Shown piece after piece: positions 45,041 to 53,971 of a stretch of 64,000 nucleotides of DNA. The notes below the pieces were generated by a model. The model ran no database searches, was not told the origin of the DNA, and worked only from the letters and a program-made list of their open reading frames with translations. Source of the DNA: Streptomyces camponoticapitis. Lineage in GTDB: Bacteria > Actinomycetota > Actinomycetes > Streptomycetales > Streptomycetaceae. Positions within the stretch are counted from its first letter, which is position 1, and each line of letters starts with the position of its first letter. The position numbers and the translations under genes are program-made. Where the stretch lies: assembly GCF_014646115.1 (NCBI RefSeq), contig NZ_BMMV01000012.1:124001-188000 (forward strand), given 5' to 3'.

Positions 45041-45814
45041 TCAGGCGTCGACTACTTCGCCGGAACGGTAGTAACGCATGCCGCTGGGGTACTCCTCTGT
45101 CTTGCCGTACATGATCACGTAGCCGGGGAGTGCCGTTACCTGCCACGGCGCGGGAGAATGCTCGGAGATCATGCGAAGCGCCTCATCGGCAGTCAGGTGC
45201 GAGGCAGGGAGCTGGATGCGGATCTCCTCGAATGCCTTCGTGGCCTCGTACCGGAATACATAGGGGAGAGCGACCTTGGTGGCCGCAAGTAGCTCTGCCA
45301 GGCTTACCTCGGCACCTTCCAACGGGTCCGCAGCGATCGGGTTCGGGAAGGCGTACTCCAGGTCGATGGGATACTGCCGGTCGAAGTGGCCGGCATCGAC
45401 CTCCGTGGTGTCCCGCCGCTTGCCCGGGTCGTTGTTGCCGAACCCGTTATAGTTCCATGGCACCTCGCCCTGCCCTCGATGCTTGTTGATCAAGAGGCGC
45501 TCGGGTGCGACGGCACCGAAGTCCTCGTCGACGTACAAGCAGATGAAGGACATCTCGGCGGGGGAGATGTTCCTGCGGCCGGAGATCTTCCGAAAGTGTC
45601 TCTCGATCCGTTGTGGCAGCGACTTGTCTGCCTTGCCGACGTAGACAAGGCCTCCACCCTTGTAAAGCTGGTACACACCAGGCAGCGGTCGTAGCGACCG
45701 AATGTCCTCCAAGGTGAGAGGGGCCGGCATCAGCTCTTCCAGTGCGGCCGCGAGCTGGTCGCCGAGTGCCTTTGTGATGCTCAGTTTGAACTCGGCATGG
45801 TTCTCCAGCGACAC
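45041..45814 (-). CDS. GIY-YIG nuclease family protein
   Basis: A 257-aa protein. The GIY-YIG signature is PGVYQLYKGGGLVYVGKADK (near residues 45-65), with RIERHFRKISGRRNI following and ERLLINKHRGQGEVPWNYNG later, where the catalytic Glu and Asn are expected. GTG 45814 has AGGAGG upstream. It is the first gene of a two-gene unit with the Eco29kI-like endonuclease. It may be an extra nuclease subunit or a partner that changes specificity; no close named relative is recognised. Confidence 0.75.
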   Translation of the reverse strand: MSLENHAEFKLSITKALGDQLAAALEELMPAPLTLEDIRSLRPLPGVYQLYKGGGLVYVGKADKSLPQRIERHFRKISGRRNISPAEMSFICLYVDEDFGAVAPERLLINKHRGQGEVPWNYNGFGNNDPGKRRDTTEVDAGHFDRQYPIDLEYAFPNPIAADPLEGAEVSLAELLAATKVALPYVFRYEATKAFEEIRIQLPASHLTADEALRMISEHSPAPWQVTALPGYVIMYGKTEEYPSGMRYYRSGEVVDA

Positions 45815-45842
45815 GACCGGGGCCTCCTGATGACATGCGAGT

Positions 45843-45861
45843 AGTGATTGTCATCACTCTA
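45843..45861 (-). promoter_or_regulatory. Inverted repeat over the promoter of the nuclease genes
   Basis: AGTGAT-N4-ATCACT (45843-45858) overlaps TAGAGT, a candidate -10 on the minus strand (45856-45861), some 45 bases before the start of the GIY-YIG gene. A repressor binding here could delay nuclease expression. Confidence 0.45.
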
Positions 45862-45922
45862 TCCGGTGAATCCGGGGAACACGGGAGCGGATTTCCGCAG
45901 AGGACTCACATGATCGACAACT

Positions 45923-45934
45923 CCGCGGTATGGT
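45923..45934 (+). promoter_or_regulatory. Methyltransferase promoter with an adjoining CCGCGG site
   Basis: CCGCGG (45923-45928), the recognition sequence of Eco29kI-type systems, directly abuts TATGGT (45929-45934), a candidate -10 six bases before the methyltransferase ATG. The gene is therefore probably leaderless, and methylation of the site could influence its own promoter. Confidence 0.5.
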
Positions 45935-45940
45935 TTCTTC

Positions 45941-47236
45941 ATGTCTGAGCTGCGAAAGAAGCATCCCGAGGTGGGAACCTGCGTCGAGCTGTTCGCCGGT
46001 GGTGGTGGCCTCGCCATGGGCATCCACAACGCGGGCTTCCGGCCGCTACTGGTGAACGAGTACGCCACCCGGGCGATCGAGACACTTCAAACGAACGAGA
46101 TGCCAGGCGGCGGGAAGTGGCCCCTAAAGGCCGGCGATGTCCGCACGCTGGTGGAGGACTTCAAGAAGCTGGACGGCCAGGTCGACGTCCTGGCTGGCGG
46201 ACCCCCGTGCCAGCCGTTCAGCTTGGGAGGTGCCCACAAGGGCACGGAGGACGAGCGGAACATGTTCCCGCAAATGTTCCGTGCCATCCAGGAGATGCGC
46301 CCGAAAGCTGTCATCTGCGAGAACGTCCAGGGCCTGCTCCGGAAGTCATTCAACCCGTACTTCCAGTACATCCTCAACGAGATGCGCCTCCCCTTCATCG
46401 AGCGCGAGGCAGGTGCTACGTGGGAGGAGCACAACGAGGTACTGGAGAAGCTGCTCGCCAACGACTCGGTGCCCTCCTTCGAACGTTATGACGTGAAGTA
46501 CCACCGCGTGAACGCGGCGGACTATGGCGTTCCCCAGATTCGGCAGCGGGTCGTCATCGTGGCCTTCCGTGCAGACCTCGAAGTGGGCTGGGACGAGTTC
46601 GAGCCGAGGGGGACCCACTCGGACGAGTCCCTGATCCACTCCATGCGCGAAGGTGGGAAGTATTGGGACCGGCACAAGGAAGTTGATCCGGAGGCCCGTG
46701 CCCGGGCCATCGCGAACCTGCCGAAACTCGACCTAGACAACCCCAAGACCAAGGAGAAACTGGCCCTTCAGCCTTGGCGGACGCTTCGAGACGCGATCCA
46801 TGGCATCGACGAGTTCGAGGGCCGCTCCTTGCCGTTCGTGAATGAAAAGGCGGTCAACGAGAAGGAGCAGGTGGGAGGGATCTCCGACCACTTCGGTTGG
46901 CCGGGCGCGCGGATGTACAAGGGGCACACTCCAAACCTCCTCGACCGCCCCGCCAAGACGGTCAAGGCTGGCGTGCACGGTGTCCCTGGGGGCGAGTCCG
47001 TGATGATGACGGACGACCCCGCGTTCGACGGCAGCGGCTACCGATACATGACCGTCCGCGAGACAGCGCGAGTTATGACCTTCCCTGACGAGTGGACGCT
47101 CGCCGGCCCCCGCGGCGAAAAGATGCGGCAGCTCGGCAATGCCGTGCCCGTCAAGTTGGGCAAGGTGTTCGCCGATGCGGTCGCCGCCGCTCTGCACTCC
47201 GTTGAAGCCTTGAAGAAGCCCGGCGGGAAGCGGTGA
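45941..47236 (+). CDS. DNA (cytosine-5)-methyltransferase
   Basis: A 431-aa m5C methyltransferase. Motif I is ELFAGGGGLAMGI, motif IV GGPPCQPFSLGG with catalytic Cys (near 90), motif VI CENVQG, motif VIII PQIRQRVVIV, motif X QLGNAVPVKLG. As partner of the Eco29kI-like nuclease it should protect the nuclease site; CCGCGG is the expected target. Start ATG 45941 lacks a ribosome site. The stop overlaps the GTG of the Vsr gene, so the two are co-translated. Confidence 0.93.
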   Translation: MSELRKKHPEVGTCVELFAGGGGLAMGIHNAGFRPLLVNEYATRAIETLQTNEMPGGGKWPLKAGDVRTLVEDFKKLDGQVDVLAGGPPCQPFSLGGAHKGTEDERNMFPQMFRAIQEMRPKAVICENVQGLLRKSFNPYFQYILNEMRLPFIEREAGATWEEHNEVLEKLLANDSVPSFERYDVKYHRVNAADYGVPQIRQRVVIVAFRADLEVGWDEFEPRGTHSDESLIHSMREGGKYWDRHKEVDPEARARAIANLPKLDLDNPKTKEKLALQPWRTLRDAIHGIDEFEGRSLPFVNEKAVNEKEQVGGISDHFGWPGARMYKGHTPNLLDRPAKTVKAGVHGVPGGESVMMTDDPAFDGSGYRYMTVRETARVMTFPDEWTLAGPRGEKMRQLGNAVPVKLGKVFADAVAAALHSVEALKKPGGKR

Positions 47237-48015
47237 CACGAGCAGAGGCCGGACGGCAGCGAGGCTGGAACGACCGACTGCCGCCCTCGAAGGCGTACAA
47301 GCCGCGCCCGGGTTTGTCCCGTGACAAGCGAAGCGCCGAGCAGGACAGAGCCGCCGGTGGTCGGCACCGCCGTGCTGTGCTTCTCGATAGCGGTTCGTAC
47401 GCGCGTGCGTCGATTCAGCTTCGCCTCTATCGGAATACCCGCCGCATCCAGGCATACCTCCGCTGGTCAGATAACGGGGTGACGAAGGAGAAGCACGTCT
47501 GCGATGTCGACGAGGCGACCCGAGCGGCGAACCTCGCCCTGGCATGGACCAAGGCGAGGGAAGAGGGAAGGGTGGTCGATGAGCCACTTCCGCCGAATTC
47601 GAGGGCCTCGTCGGTGGCAGTCCGCGCGGTCATGACTGCCAACAAGGGCAAGGACACCAAGCCTGAGATGCTGCTGCGCGCGGCCCTACACCGCAAGGGC
47701 CTTCGCTATCGGGTCGGCATTCGCCCGCTTCCGGAGTTGAGGCGCACGGCGGACGTTGTCTTCCCGAAGGTGAAGGTGGCGGTCTTCGTCGATGGCTGCT
47801 TTTGGCACGGCTGTCCGGACCACTACCGGCCGTCGAAGCAGAACAGCGAGGCGTGGAGCAAGAAGGTCAAGGAAAACCGGGACCGCGACACGGCCACCAC
47901 GATCGCGCTCAAGGAGCAGGGCTGGACGGTGCTCCGGTTCTGGGAGCACGAAGATCTGGAGCTTGCCGCTGAGGAGATCAGGGCAACGGTCGAGCACCGT
48001 AGAGCCCGACTCTGA
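47233..48015 (+). CDS. Vsr-type mismatch endonuclease with N-terminal extension
   Basis: A 260-aa protein. The C-terminal half (from about residue 133) is a Vsr nuclease: NKGKDTKPEMLLRAALHRKG, metal-site Asp in RTADVVFPK, and FVDGCFWHGCPDHY with zinc-binding Cys/His residues. Vsr nicks at T:G mismatches made when 5-methylcytosine deaminates, so pairing with a cytosine methyltransferase is expected. The first 130 residues are unusual: SIQLRLYRNTRRIQAYLRW looks like a small DNA- or RNA-binding beta domain and is not part of standard Vsr. GTGA overlap with the methyltransferase. Confidence 0.88.
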   Translation: MTRAEAGRQRGWNDRLPPSKAYKPRPGLSRDKRSAEQDRAAGGRHRRAVLLDSGSYARASIQLRLYRNTRRIQAYLRWSDNGVTKEKHVCDVDEATRAANLALAWTKAREEGRVVDEPLPPNSRASSVAVRAVMTANKGKDTKPEMLLRAALHRKGLRYRVGIRPLPELRRTADVVFPKVKVAVFVDGCFWHGCPDHYRPSKQNSEAWSKKVKENRDRDTATTIALKEQGWTVLRFWEHEDLELAAEEIRATVEHRRARL

Positions 48016-48127
48016 CAGCTGCACCCGCCTGGCTAGAGGCGGGGCGGCGAGATCGCGTCGGCTTCGTGATCGCCCCCATCCTCAGCTGAGAACAGTCACT
48101 CGCAAGCGCCTTTGCTTGCTGAACATC

Positions 48128-48158
48128 TTCACAAGAAGTACACCTATGGCGATACGGT
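48128..48158 (+). promoter_or_regulatory. Candidate promoter of the GHKL/PD-(D/E)XK/Z1 operon
   Basis: TTCACA (48128-48133) and TACGGT (48153-48158) lie 19 bases apart, and the latter is six bases before the ATG. This suggests a leaderless transcript separate from the methyltransferase-vsr unit. Confidence 0.45.
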
Positions 48159-48164
48159 GACTTC

Positions 48165-49724
48165 ATGCCCACGGTGACTCGACCCTGCGACAAGCCACAT
48201 GACGTGACACCGAATCAGGTGTGGCAAGAACACGTGCCAGTCGATGGCACCGTCGAGCTACCTCCCGACCGTCGCGCTCTTGACGGCCTGGGCCAGAATC
48301 ACTCGCTGCGGACGGCTCTCGCAGATTTGGTCGACAACTCGATCGACGCCGACGCGAGCCACGTGCTGATCCGGTTTGTTCGCAAGCACGGCCGGCTGCG
48401 CGGACTGTACGTGGTGGACAACGGCAAAGGCATGACCGACGCAGCCATCAACGTGGCAATGACGCTCGGCGGACGTCGAGAGTATGCCGAAAAGGACCTG
48501 GGAAGCTTCGGCATCGGGCTCAAAGCAGCTTCGTTCAGCAATGCGAAGGCCGTCACCGTAGTGTCATGTGCGACGGGGCACGCTCCAGTGGGCCGGCGCC
48601 TGGAAGCCGATCCCAATAAGCGTGGATTCCACTGCGATGTCGTCGCCCCAGCGTTCGCCAAGTCCGAGCTGTCTCGCCGGTGGGGAATTCCCTGGTCCGG
48701 AACAGGAACTATCGTGCGTTGGGATGAGGTCTTCGGCTATCCCGCCACGGACGACCCCACCCGTGTCGAGGAGTTCATCACCAGGTCGATGACAGAGATC
48801 ATCAACCACTTGGGACTGATCCTCCATCGTGTCATCGAGGACGGCCGCATCGAGATCCTTTTGGACGTTGAGGACGTGGACCAAGACCTGGTCGGTCCGC
48901 GCTCGCGCGTAGATGCGATCGATCCCTTCGGCTACACCAGACCCGGAAAGGCGGGCTACCCGAAGGACCTTCTCGCACGCCACGGTGACCTGCAGGTGGC
49001 TTTCAAGTGTCACATCTGGCCGCCGCAGTCGCGAATGCTGGAGTTCAGCCTTGTCACGGGGGCAGAGAAACACCAAGGACTTTTCTTCTATCGGCGTGGC
49101 CGGCTCCTTCAGGCAGGCGGAAGCTGGGACGGGGTCAGCGTCGCGACTCGTGAGCGGCAGCTGGCCCGGGTCGAGGTCGACATCGATGGACTACCGCACA
49201 GCCTCCTCGCAATGAATCCAGAGAAGTCACGTGTCCAAGTCGGCCCGGACTTCGCCGCAGTAGCGGCTTCCGCAGTGGCTGACAACGGAACCGCGTTCGC
49301 CGACTACCTGGCGGACGCCGAGGAGCGGTTCAGGGAGTCACGCAAGCGACGGCGGGCACGCAAGTCGATGATCCCGCCGGGCAAAGGCTTCGCGCCGCAG
49401 CTAAAGCGCGCGATCCGAGACGAGATACCGCTGCAAGATCACCAGGTGCCCATCACGATGCGCTGGACACGCTTCGATCGCGCGGACAGAGACGACTTCT
49501 TCCGCGTCGACCGAGCCGAACGTGTGCTCTGGCTAAACGAACGCTTCAGGCCACCGGCGAAGAGTCGCCGAGGTTCGAACGACGCTGCGCTGCTGAAGTC
49601 CCTCTTGTACCTCCTCATGGAGCAGGCCTTCACTGGCGAGTATCTAGGGGTCCGCGACCGAGACAACATCGAGCTGTGGCAGGAGATTTTGAGCATGGCG
49701 GCGAAGGTGGACGTGGGTGAGTGA
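48165..49724 (+). CDS. MORC/MutL-like GHKL ATPase (Mza/MORC-Z1 system)
   Basis: A 519-aa protein with an N-terminal GHKL ATPase: N-box ALADLVDNSIDADA (near 51-64), G1 VDNGKGMTD (near 84) and G2 GSFGIGLKAASFS (near 113-125). The rest resembles the S5-like and C-terminal parts of MORC-type ATPases. Bacterial MORC/MutL-like ATPases are found with Z1 helicases and DUF4420 proteins in predicted defence systems, where they are thought to sense or clamp DNA. It is the first gene of a three-gene overlapping operon. Start ATG 48165. Confidence 0.86.
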   Translation: MPTVTRPCDKPHDVTPNQVWQEHVPVDGTVELPPDRRALDGLGQNHSLRTALADLVDNSIDADASHVLIRFVRKHGRLRGLYVVDNGKGMTDAAINVAMTLGGRREYAEKDLGSFGIGLKAASFSNAKAVTVVSCATGHAPVGRRLEADPNKRGFHCDVVAPAFAKSELSRRWGIPWSGTGTIVRWDEVFGYPATDDPTRVEEFITRSMTEIINHLGLILHRVIEDGRIEILLDVEDVDQDLVGPRSRVDAIDPFGYTRPGKAGYPKDLLARHGDLQVAFKCHIWPPQSRMLEFSLVTGAEKHQGLFFYRRGRLLQAGGSWDGVSVATRERQLARVEVDIDGLPHSLLAMNPEKSRVQVGPDFAAVAASAVADNGTAFADYLADAEERFRESRKRRRARKSMIPPGKGFAPQLKRAIRDEIPLQDHQVPITMRWTRFDRADRDDFFRVDRAERVLWLNERFRPPAKSRRGSNDAALLKSLLYLLMEQAFTGEYLGVRDRDNIELWQEILSMAAKVDVGE

Positions 49725-50700
49725 CGACCGCCATCTAGATCCGGAGAACTTCGCGGAGGCTGTGTCCCTCGGCATACCCTTCGAACACCCGATTACGGGC
49801 AATCCGAAACTGAGCGTTTTTATCAATCCCACTCGCCACGAGATAGGTCTGCGGGCGCCACGGGCCTCGCGGGAGGGGAAGATCGAGACAGGCCTGACAC
49901 ACGTTTCGTGCCGCTCGGTGTTGCTCGCTGGCAGTCAACACATCGAGGTCGTCGTCGATGATCCCGACATGTTCGCCGAAGGTTACGCACTCCTGTGTCT
50001 CGTTGCAGACCGAATCCAGCTTGCAAGTCTCAGTGTCTCAGCAGCCGTCACGGAGACCATTCACTCCCTCGGGAAACTGCTTCGCGGTCAAGGGGTACTC
50101 TCGCCCGAGGGCGAGGTCGGATTGTTCAGCGAACTGGTAACGCTCAGGTCCTTGATCGGCTGCATCGACTCGGAAGATGCTGTGGGCGGATGGCTCGGTC
50201 CCGTCGCTGAGGAGCACGATTTCAGCCTGCGACGGGTCGATCTTGAGGCGAAATCTACTCTCGCGGAGGCTCGCCAGCATTGGATCTCTAGCCTCACCCA
50301 GCTAGTGCCGACGGTGGGCAAGCCGTTGTGGTTCGTCTCGCACCAATTCACCACTGCAGGGCCTGGTCAAGGCAGGACGCTTGCCGAACTCGTCGCAGAG
50401 GTTCGAACAGCGCTGAGCGGAGTCGTGTTGGCGGACTTCGATCGCCGCCTGACAGCTGCTGGTTGGCACAGGGATATGGCGAAGGAGGGCGGCCGACGCC
50501 TCCGCTCTCGAACCTCACCGCTTCTCTATCTAGTCGACGAGACCTTTCCACGCCTTACGCCAGCGAGTTTGGCCGGAGCTGGCGTCCATATGTCCTCCAT
50601 CACTGAGGTTCGGTACCGGCTCGACCTCTCAGCGGTGCCCCACAGCCGCCACACTCCTTCGTACCTACAATCAGCCCTGACCTCCGGAGGAACCGTATGA
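49717..50700 (+). CDS. PD-(D/E)XK (DUF4420-like) protein of the MORC-Z1 operon
   Basis: A 327-aa protein. The nuclease-like core shows Glu in GEVGLFSELVTLRSLI (near 131-146), Asp in EEHDFSLRRVD and the E-x-K motif in DLEAKSTLAE (near 174-183), which is a complete PD-(D/E)XK set. The position between the GHKL and Z1 genes is the standard location of DUF4420. GTG 49717 overlaps the GHKL gene by eight bases and the stop overlaps the Z1 ATG (ATGA). It is probably the effector nuclease of the system. Confidence 0.83.
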   Translation: MSDDRHLDPENFAEAVSLGIPFEHPITGNPKLSVFINPTRHEIGLRAPRASREGKIETGLTHVSCRSVLLAGSQHIEVVVDDPDMFAEGYALLCLVADRIQLASLSVSAAVTETIHSLGKLLRGQGVLSPEGEVGLFSELVTLRSLIGCIDSEDAVGGWLGPVAEEHDFSLRRVDLEAKSTLAEARQHWISSLTQLVPTVGKPLWFVSHQFTTAGPGQGRTLAELVAEVRTALSGVVLADFDRRLTAAGWHRDMAKEGGRRLRSRTSPLLYLVDETFPRLTPASLAGAGVHMSSITEVRYRLDLSAVPHSRHTPSYLQSALTSGGTV

Positions 50701-53540
50701 ATCTAGTCGATGCCTATCTAGGTGCATTGAAGATGATGGAAAGCACCGGCCCACGTCCTCTAGGCCAGACTGCCGCTTTCATTGCCGCGAGTCCCGCACT
50801 GGTGGCAGAGTCCGAGCTGCGCTCCCACTTGGCAGAAGCCAACCCGAACGACGAGTTGCGTCGTGCGCTGAGTCTGCGGCTGGCCACACTTGACCACCAG
50901 CCTGCGGGTGTCGCCTGGACGGAGGACACCGCCCCGAACACGCGTGAGCGCCGCGAGGTCGTGCTACGCACACTTGCTGTCGAGGAGGCGACCGCAGCCC
51001 TGCTGGGCGATCTCATCCCCATTGCCAACCTCGACGAGCCCATCGTCATAGCCGACGATTGGACGCCCTGGTACACAGAGGACATCAAACGTAGCCGCGA
51101 CTTCTACTGGCAGCACTACTCTGAGTCCCTCAAGGCCGCCCCACATTTGGATCCGAAGGAAATCCCTGCACTGGAGCAGGCCACGGATCGGGTTGTGGAG
51201 AGGCTGGCGAACCCGACCGCTACCAAGGCCTACCAGGCCAAGGGTCTCGTGGTGGGCTACGTCCAAAGCGGCAAGACCGCCAACTTCACCGGCGTAATCG
51301 CCAAGGCCATCGATGCCGGGTACCGGCTGATCATCGTCCTCAGCGGAACCACGGACCTGCTTCGGACGCAGACACAACGCCGCTTGGACATGGAACTCGT
51401 CGGCCAAGAAAACATCCTCAGAGGCGTTAAGTCTAACGACGAAGCGGCATTGGACGCCACGGATTACGTCAGGGGCGACCCGGACTGGGACCGCTTCGTC
51501 CAACACGGCGTGCGACCATCAGACGGGGGCGGTTCTGACCTCTATCGGCTGACGAAGAAGTCTTTCGACTACAAGAGCCTGGAACTTGGCATCTCCGCGT
51601 TGGACTTCATTAAGCGGGAACGGCGCCTACCCTTCTTCCACCCATCCAACCTATTTGCTGGAGATACACGCCTGGCGGTAGTGAAGAAAAACGCCGGGGT
51701 CCTCAAAAAACTCGTCGCAGACCTCAATAAGATCACGACACGACTCGAAGAGGTCCCTACTCTGATCATTGACGATGAGTCCGATCAGGCCTCTGTCAAC
51801 ACCAGTAGGCCCAAGCCACTCTCCGCAGACGAGAAGAAGAAGCGCTCCGCCATCAACCGCCACATCGCGGAACTGTTGAAGATGCTGCCTAGAGCGCAGT
51901 ACGTCGGATACACGGCGACTCCTTTCGCCAACGTATTCATCGATCCGAACGACGCCGAGGACATCTTTCCCAAGAACTTCCTAATCGCCCTGCCTCCAGG
52001 ACCGAGCTACATGGGCGCGCGCGACTTCCACGATCTGTACCTGGATATCCCCCTCGAAGAACGCACCAAGGAGAACTCCGCCGAGAAGGCTCATGTACAC
52101 ATCGTCAATGAAGATGAGAAAAAGCAGGATGCCGATCTCCAGCACGCGCTTGACACATTCGTCCTCACTGGCGCGGTAAAGCTCTATAGAGAGAGCGTCA
52201 GCTGCGACATTTTCCGTCATCACACGATGCTCTACCACGTAGCGATGCAGAAGGATACTCATCGCGAACAGCGGGAAAGGGTCAAGGAAATGTGGGACCG
52301 TTCCGGATACCGTTCCGCGTCATGTTTCGAACGACTGCGCGACATCTATGAAAATGACATCTTGCCGGTTACAGGACGTCCAGACGGTGGTGTAGCGCCG
52401 TCAAAATTCGACGATCTCGTACCATTCATCGGGGACACGGTTAGCCGCATCGGACGAACCGGGCATCCAGTCCTTGTAGTAAACAGCGACAAGATCCAGG
52501 GAGAAGAGCTCGACTTCGCGACAGATCCGCATGTCTGGAGGGTCCTTGTCGGAGGTAACAAGCTAGCCCGCGGTTTCACCGTCGAGGGTTTGACTATCTC
52601 CTATTACCTGCGTCAGTCCCGGCAAGCCGACACCATGATGCAAATGGGTCGTTGGTTCGGATATCGCACCGGCTACCGCGACCTGGTGCGCTTGTACACC
52701 ACGCAAGCTCTGTACGACGAATTTGAGGATATTTGCCAGGACGAGGAGTTCTTCCGCGACGAACTACGCCAGTACGCTCCACTTGGAGCCGACGGTTTGC
52801 CGCAGATCACACCTAGTCAGATTCCCCCGCTCGTCGCCCAGCACCACCCGAAGATCAAACCGACAGGGGCGAACAAAATGTACAACGCACGGGTGGAGCA
52901 ACGGCGAACGCCGATGAAGGAACCGAGCAGTGGCTACCCCATCGTCTCCGACGAGACATCGCTCGACCAGAACACCAGAGAGTTCCTGCCGCTTCTCTCG
53001 TCTGCGGTTGCTAACCCGGAGGTGGTCGACTTGGAGGGGCGACCCGTCAGCGTCCTGAGCACACAGATGAGCAACGAGGACTTGGTCTCGATCCTGAGCC
53101 AACTCCAATGGGCTAAGGAGGATTCGTTCCGCCCCGACCTCAACTACCTTCGCCAGGCGAAACCCGACATGATCGCGGACTGGCATGTCGTTCTACCTCA
53201 GCTCAAGGGGCTGGACGCCCAGGTGACTATCGAAGGCGTCGGACCGCTCAGCGTCCACCGTCGCCGCGTCATCAATGGAAAGCTCCAGGCGAAGTCACAG
53301 CCGGCCGACCGATCCCTCATCCAGCCGATCGCGAACCGTCCAGGGTCCACCCGAGGCGGCATGCTGCTCTACCCCATGGTGCCCAGGGACGCTCCCGTGC
53401 AGGGAAAGTTGTCTGCCAGCAATGTGGTCATGGCCTTCACGCTCATCCTCCCTCAGGCCTCGGGAGCAACTGACGGAAAGCTGATTACCTGGACGACCAA
53501 GGATTCCTCGCTTCCCGGCTACGCTCTCGTCTCCCGGTGA
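50697..53540 (+). CDS. Z1-domain superfamily II helicase-like protein
   Basis: A 947-aa protein. Walker A is VGYVQSGKTANFTG (near 185-198), Walker B TLIIDDESDQAS (near 354-365), motif III GYTATPFANVFID (near 404), and the Z1 signature GGNKLARGFTVEGLTISYY is followed by QMGRWFGYRTGYRDLVRLY (near 647), which holds the arginine finger. The Z1 family occurs with GHKL ATPases in predicted R-M-linked defence systems. Codon use (AGA, CTA, TTG, many A/T third bases) is unlike the core genes and points to acquisition. Last gene of the operon; no AIPR gene follows. Confidence 0.9.
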   Translation: MNLVDAYLGALKMMESTGPRPLGQTAAFIAASPALVAESELRSHLAEANPNDELRRALSLRLATLDHQPAGVAWTEDTAPNTRERREVVLRTLAVEEATAALLGDLIPIANLDEPIVIADDWTPWYTEDIKRSRDFYWQHYSESLKAAPHLDPKEIPALEQATDRVVERLANPTATKAYQAKGLVVGYVQSGKTANFTGVIAKAIDAGYRLIIVLSGTTDLLRTQTQRRLDMELVGQENILRGVKSNDEAALDATDYVRGDPDWDRFVQHGVRPSDGGGSDLYRLTKKSFDYKSLELGISALDFIKRERRLPFFHPSNLFAGDTRLAVVKKNAGVLKKLVADLNKITTRLEEVPTLIIDDESDQASVNTSRPKPLSADEKKKRSAINRHIAELLKMLPRAQYVGYTATPFANVFIDPNDAEDIFPKNFLIALPPGPSYMGARDFHDLYLDIPLEERTKENSAEKAHVHIVNEDEKKQDADLQHALDTFVLTGAVKLYRESVSCDIFRHHTMLYHVAMQKDTHREQRERVKEMWDRSGYRSASCFERLRDIYENDILPVTGRPDGGVAPSKFDDLVPFIGDTVSRIGRTGHPVLVVNSDKIQGEELDFATDPHVWRVLVGGNKLARGFTVEGLTISYYLRQSRQADTMMQMGRWFGYRTGYRDLVRLYTTQALYDEFEDICQDEEFFRDELRQYAPLGADGLPQITPSQIPPLVAQHHPKIKPTGANKMYNARVEQRRTPMKEPSSGYPIVSDETSLDQNTREFLPLLSSAVANPEVVDLEGRPVSVLSTQMSNEDLVSILSQLQWAKEDSFRPDLNYLRQAKPDMIADWHVVLPQLKGLDAQVTIEGVGPLSVHRRRVINGKLQAKSQPADRSLIQPIANRPGSTRGGMLLYPMVPRDAPVQGKLSASNVVMAFTLILPQASGATDGKLITWTTKDSSLPGYALVSR

Positions 53541-53971
53541 AGCAAACCCGCCCTAGGAAATTTATGAAGTCTGCAGGTCTCGGCCATACCACGGGCACCG
53601 CTTGCCGAGGCTTGCAGATGGGCATGATTGCACACCACTTCGCTGCCCATGCCAGCGACTTGGGCCGAGTGATGCGGTCCGGGAGCAGGCATTGGCGATC
53701 CGCGCCCGACATGCTGCAATGACAAGAGTGCCCGTCTCAGTTTCCGTCTCATTCAGCCGCGTTCATGGTCGTTCAGACGAGACCCACAGCCGTCCCGGCA
53801 CTGGCAACCGGCTGATCCTGAACGCAGGTGAACGCCCCTGCACACAGCCCAACACCCCACCAACAGACTTGGAAAGCTTGCGCTCTCGCGCAACGGGATG
53901 CGACTACAGTCAGTGTCAGAGACTGATGAGATCGTGCGGGGATGGACTCGTTATCTGATCTCCCCTAGTTG
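53541..53971. other. Non-coding stretch after the Z1 gene
   Basis: No gene is recognised in these 430 bases; overlapping short frames have no family resemblance. Probably degraded island sequence. Confidence 0.5.
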
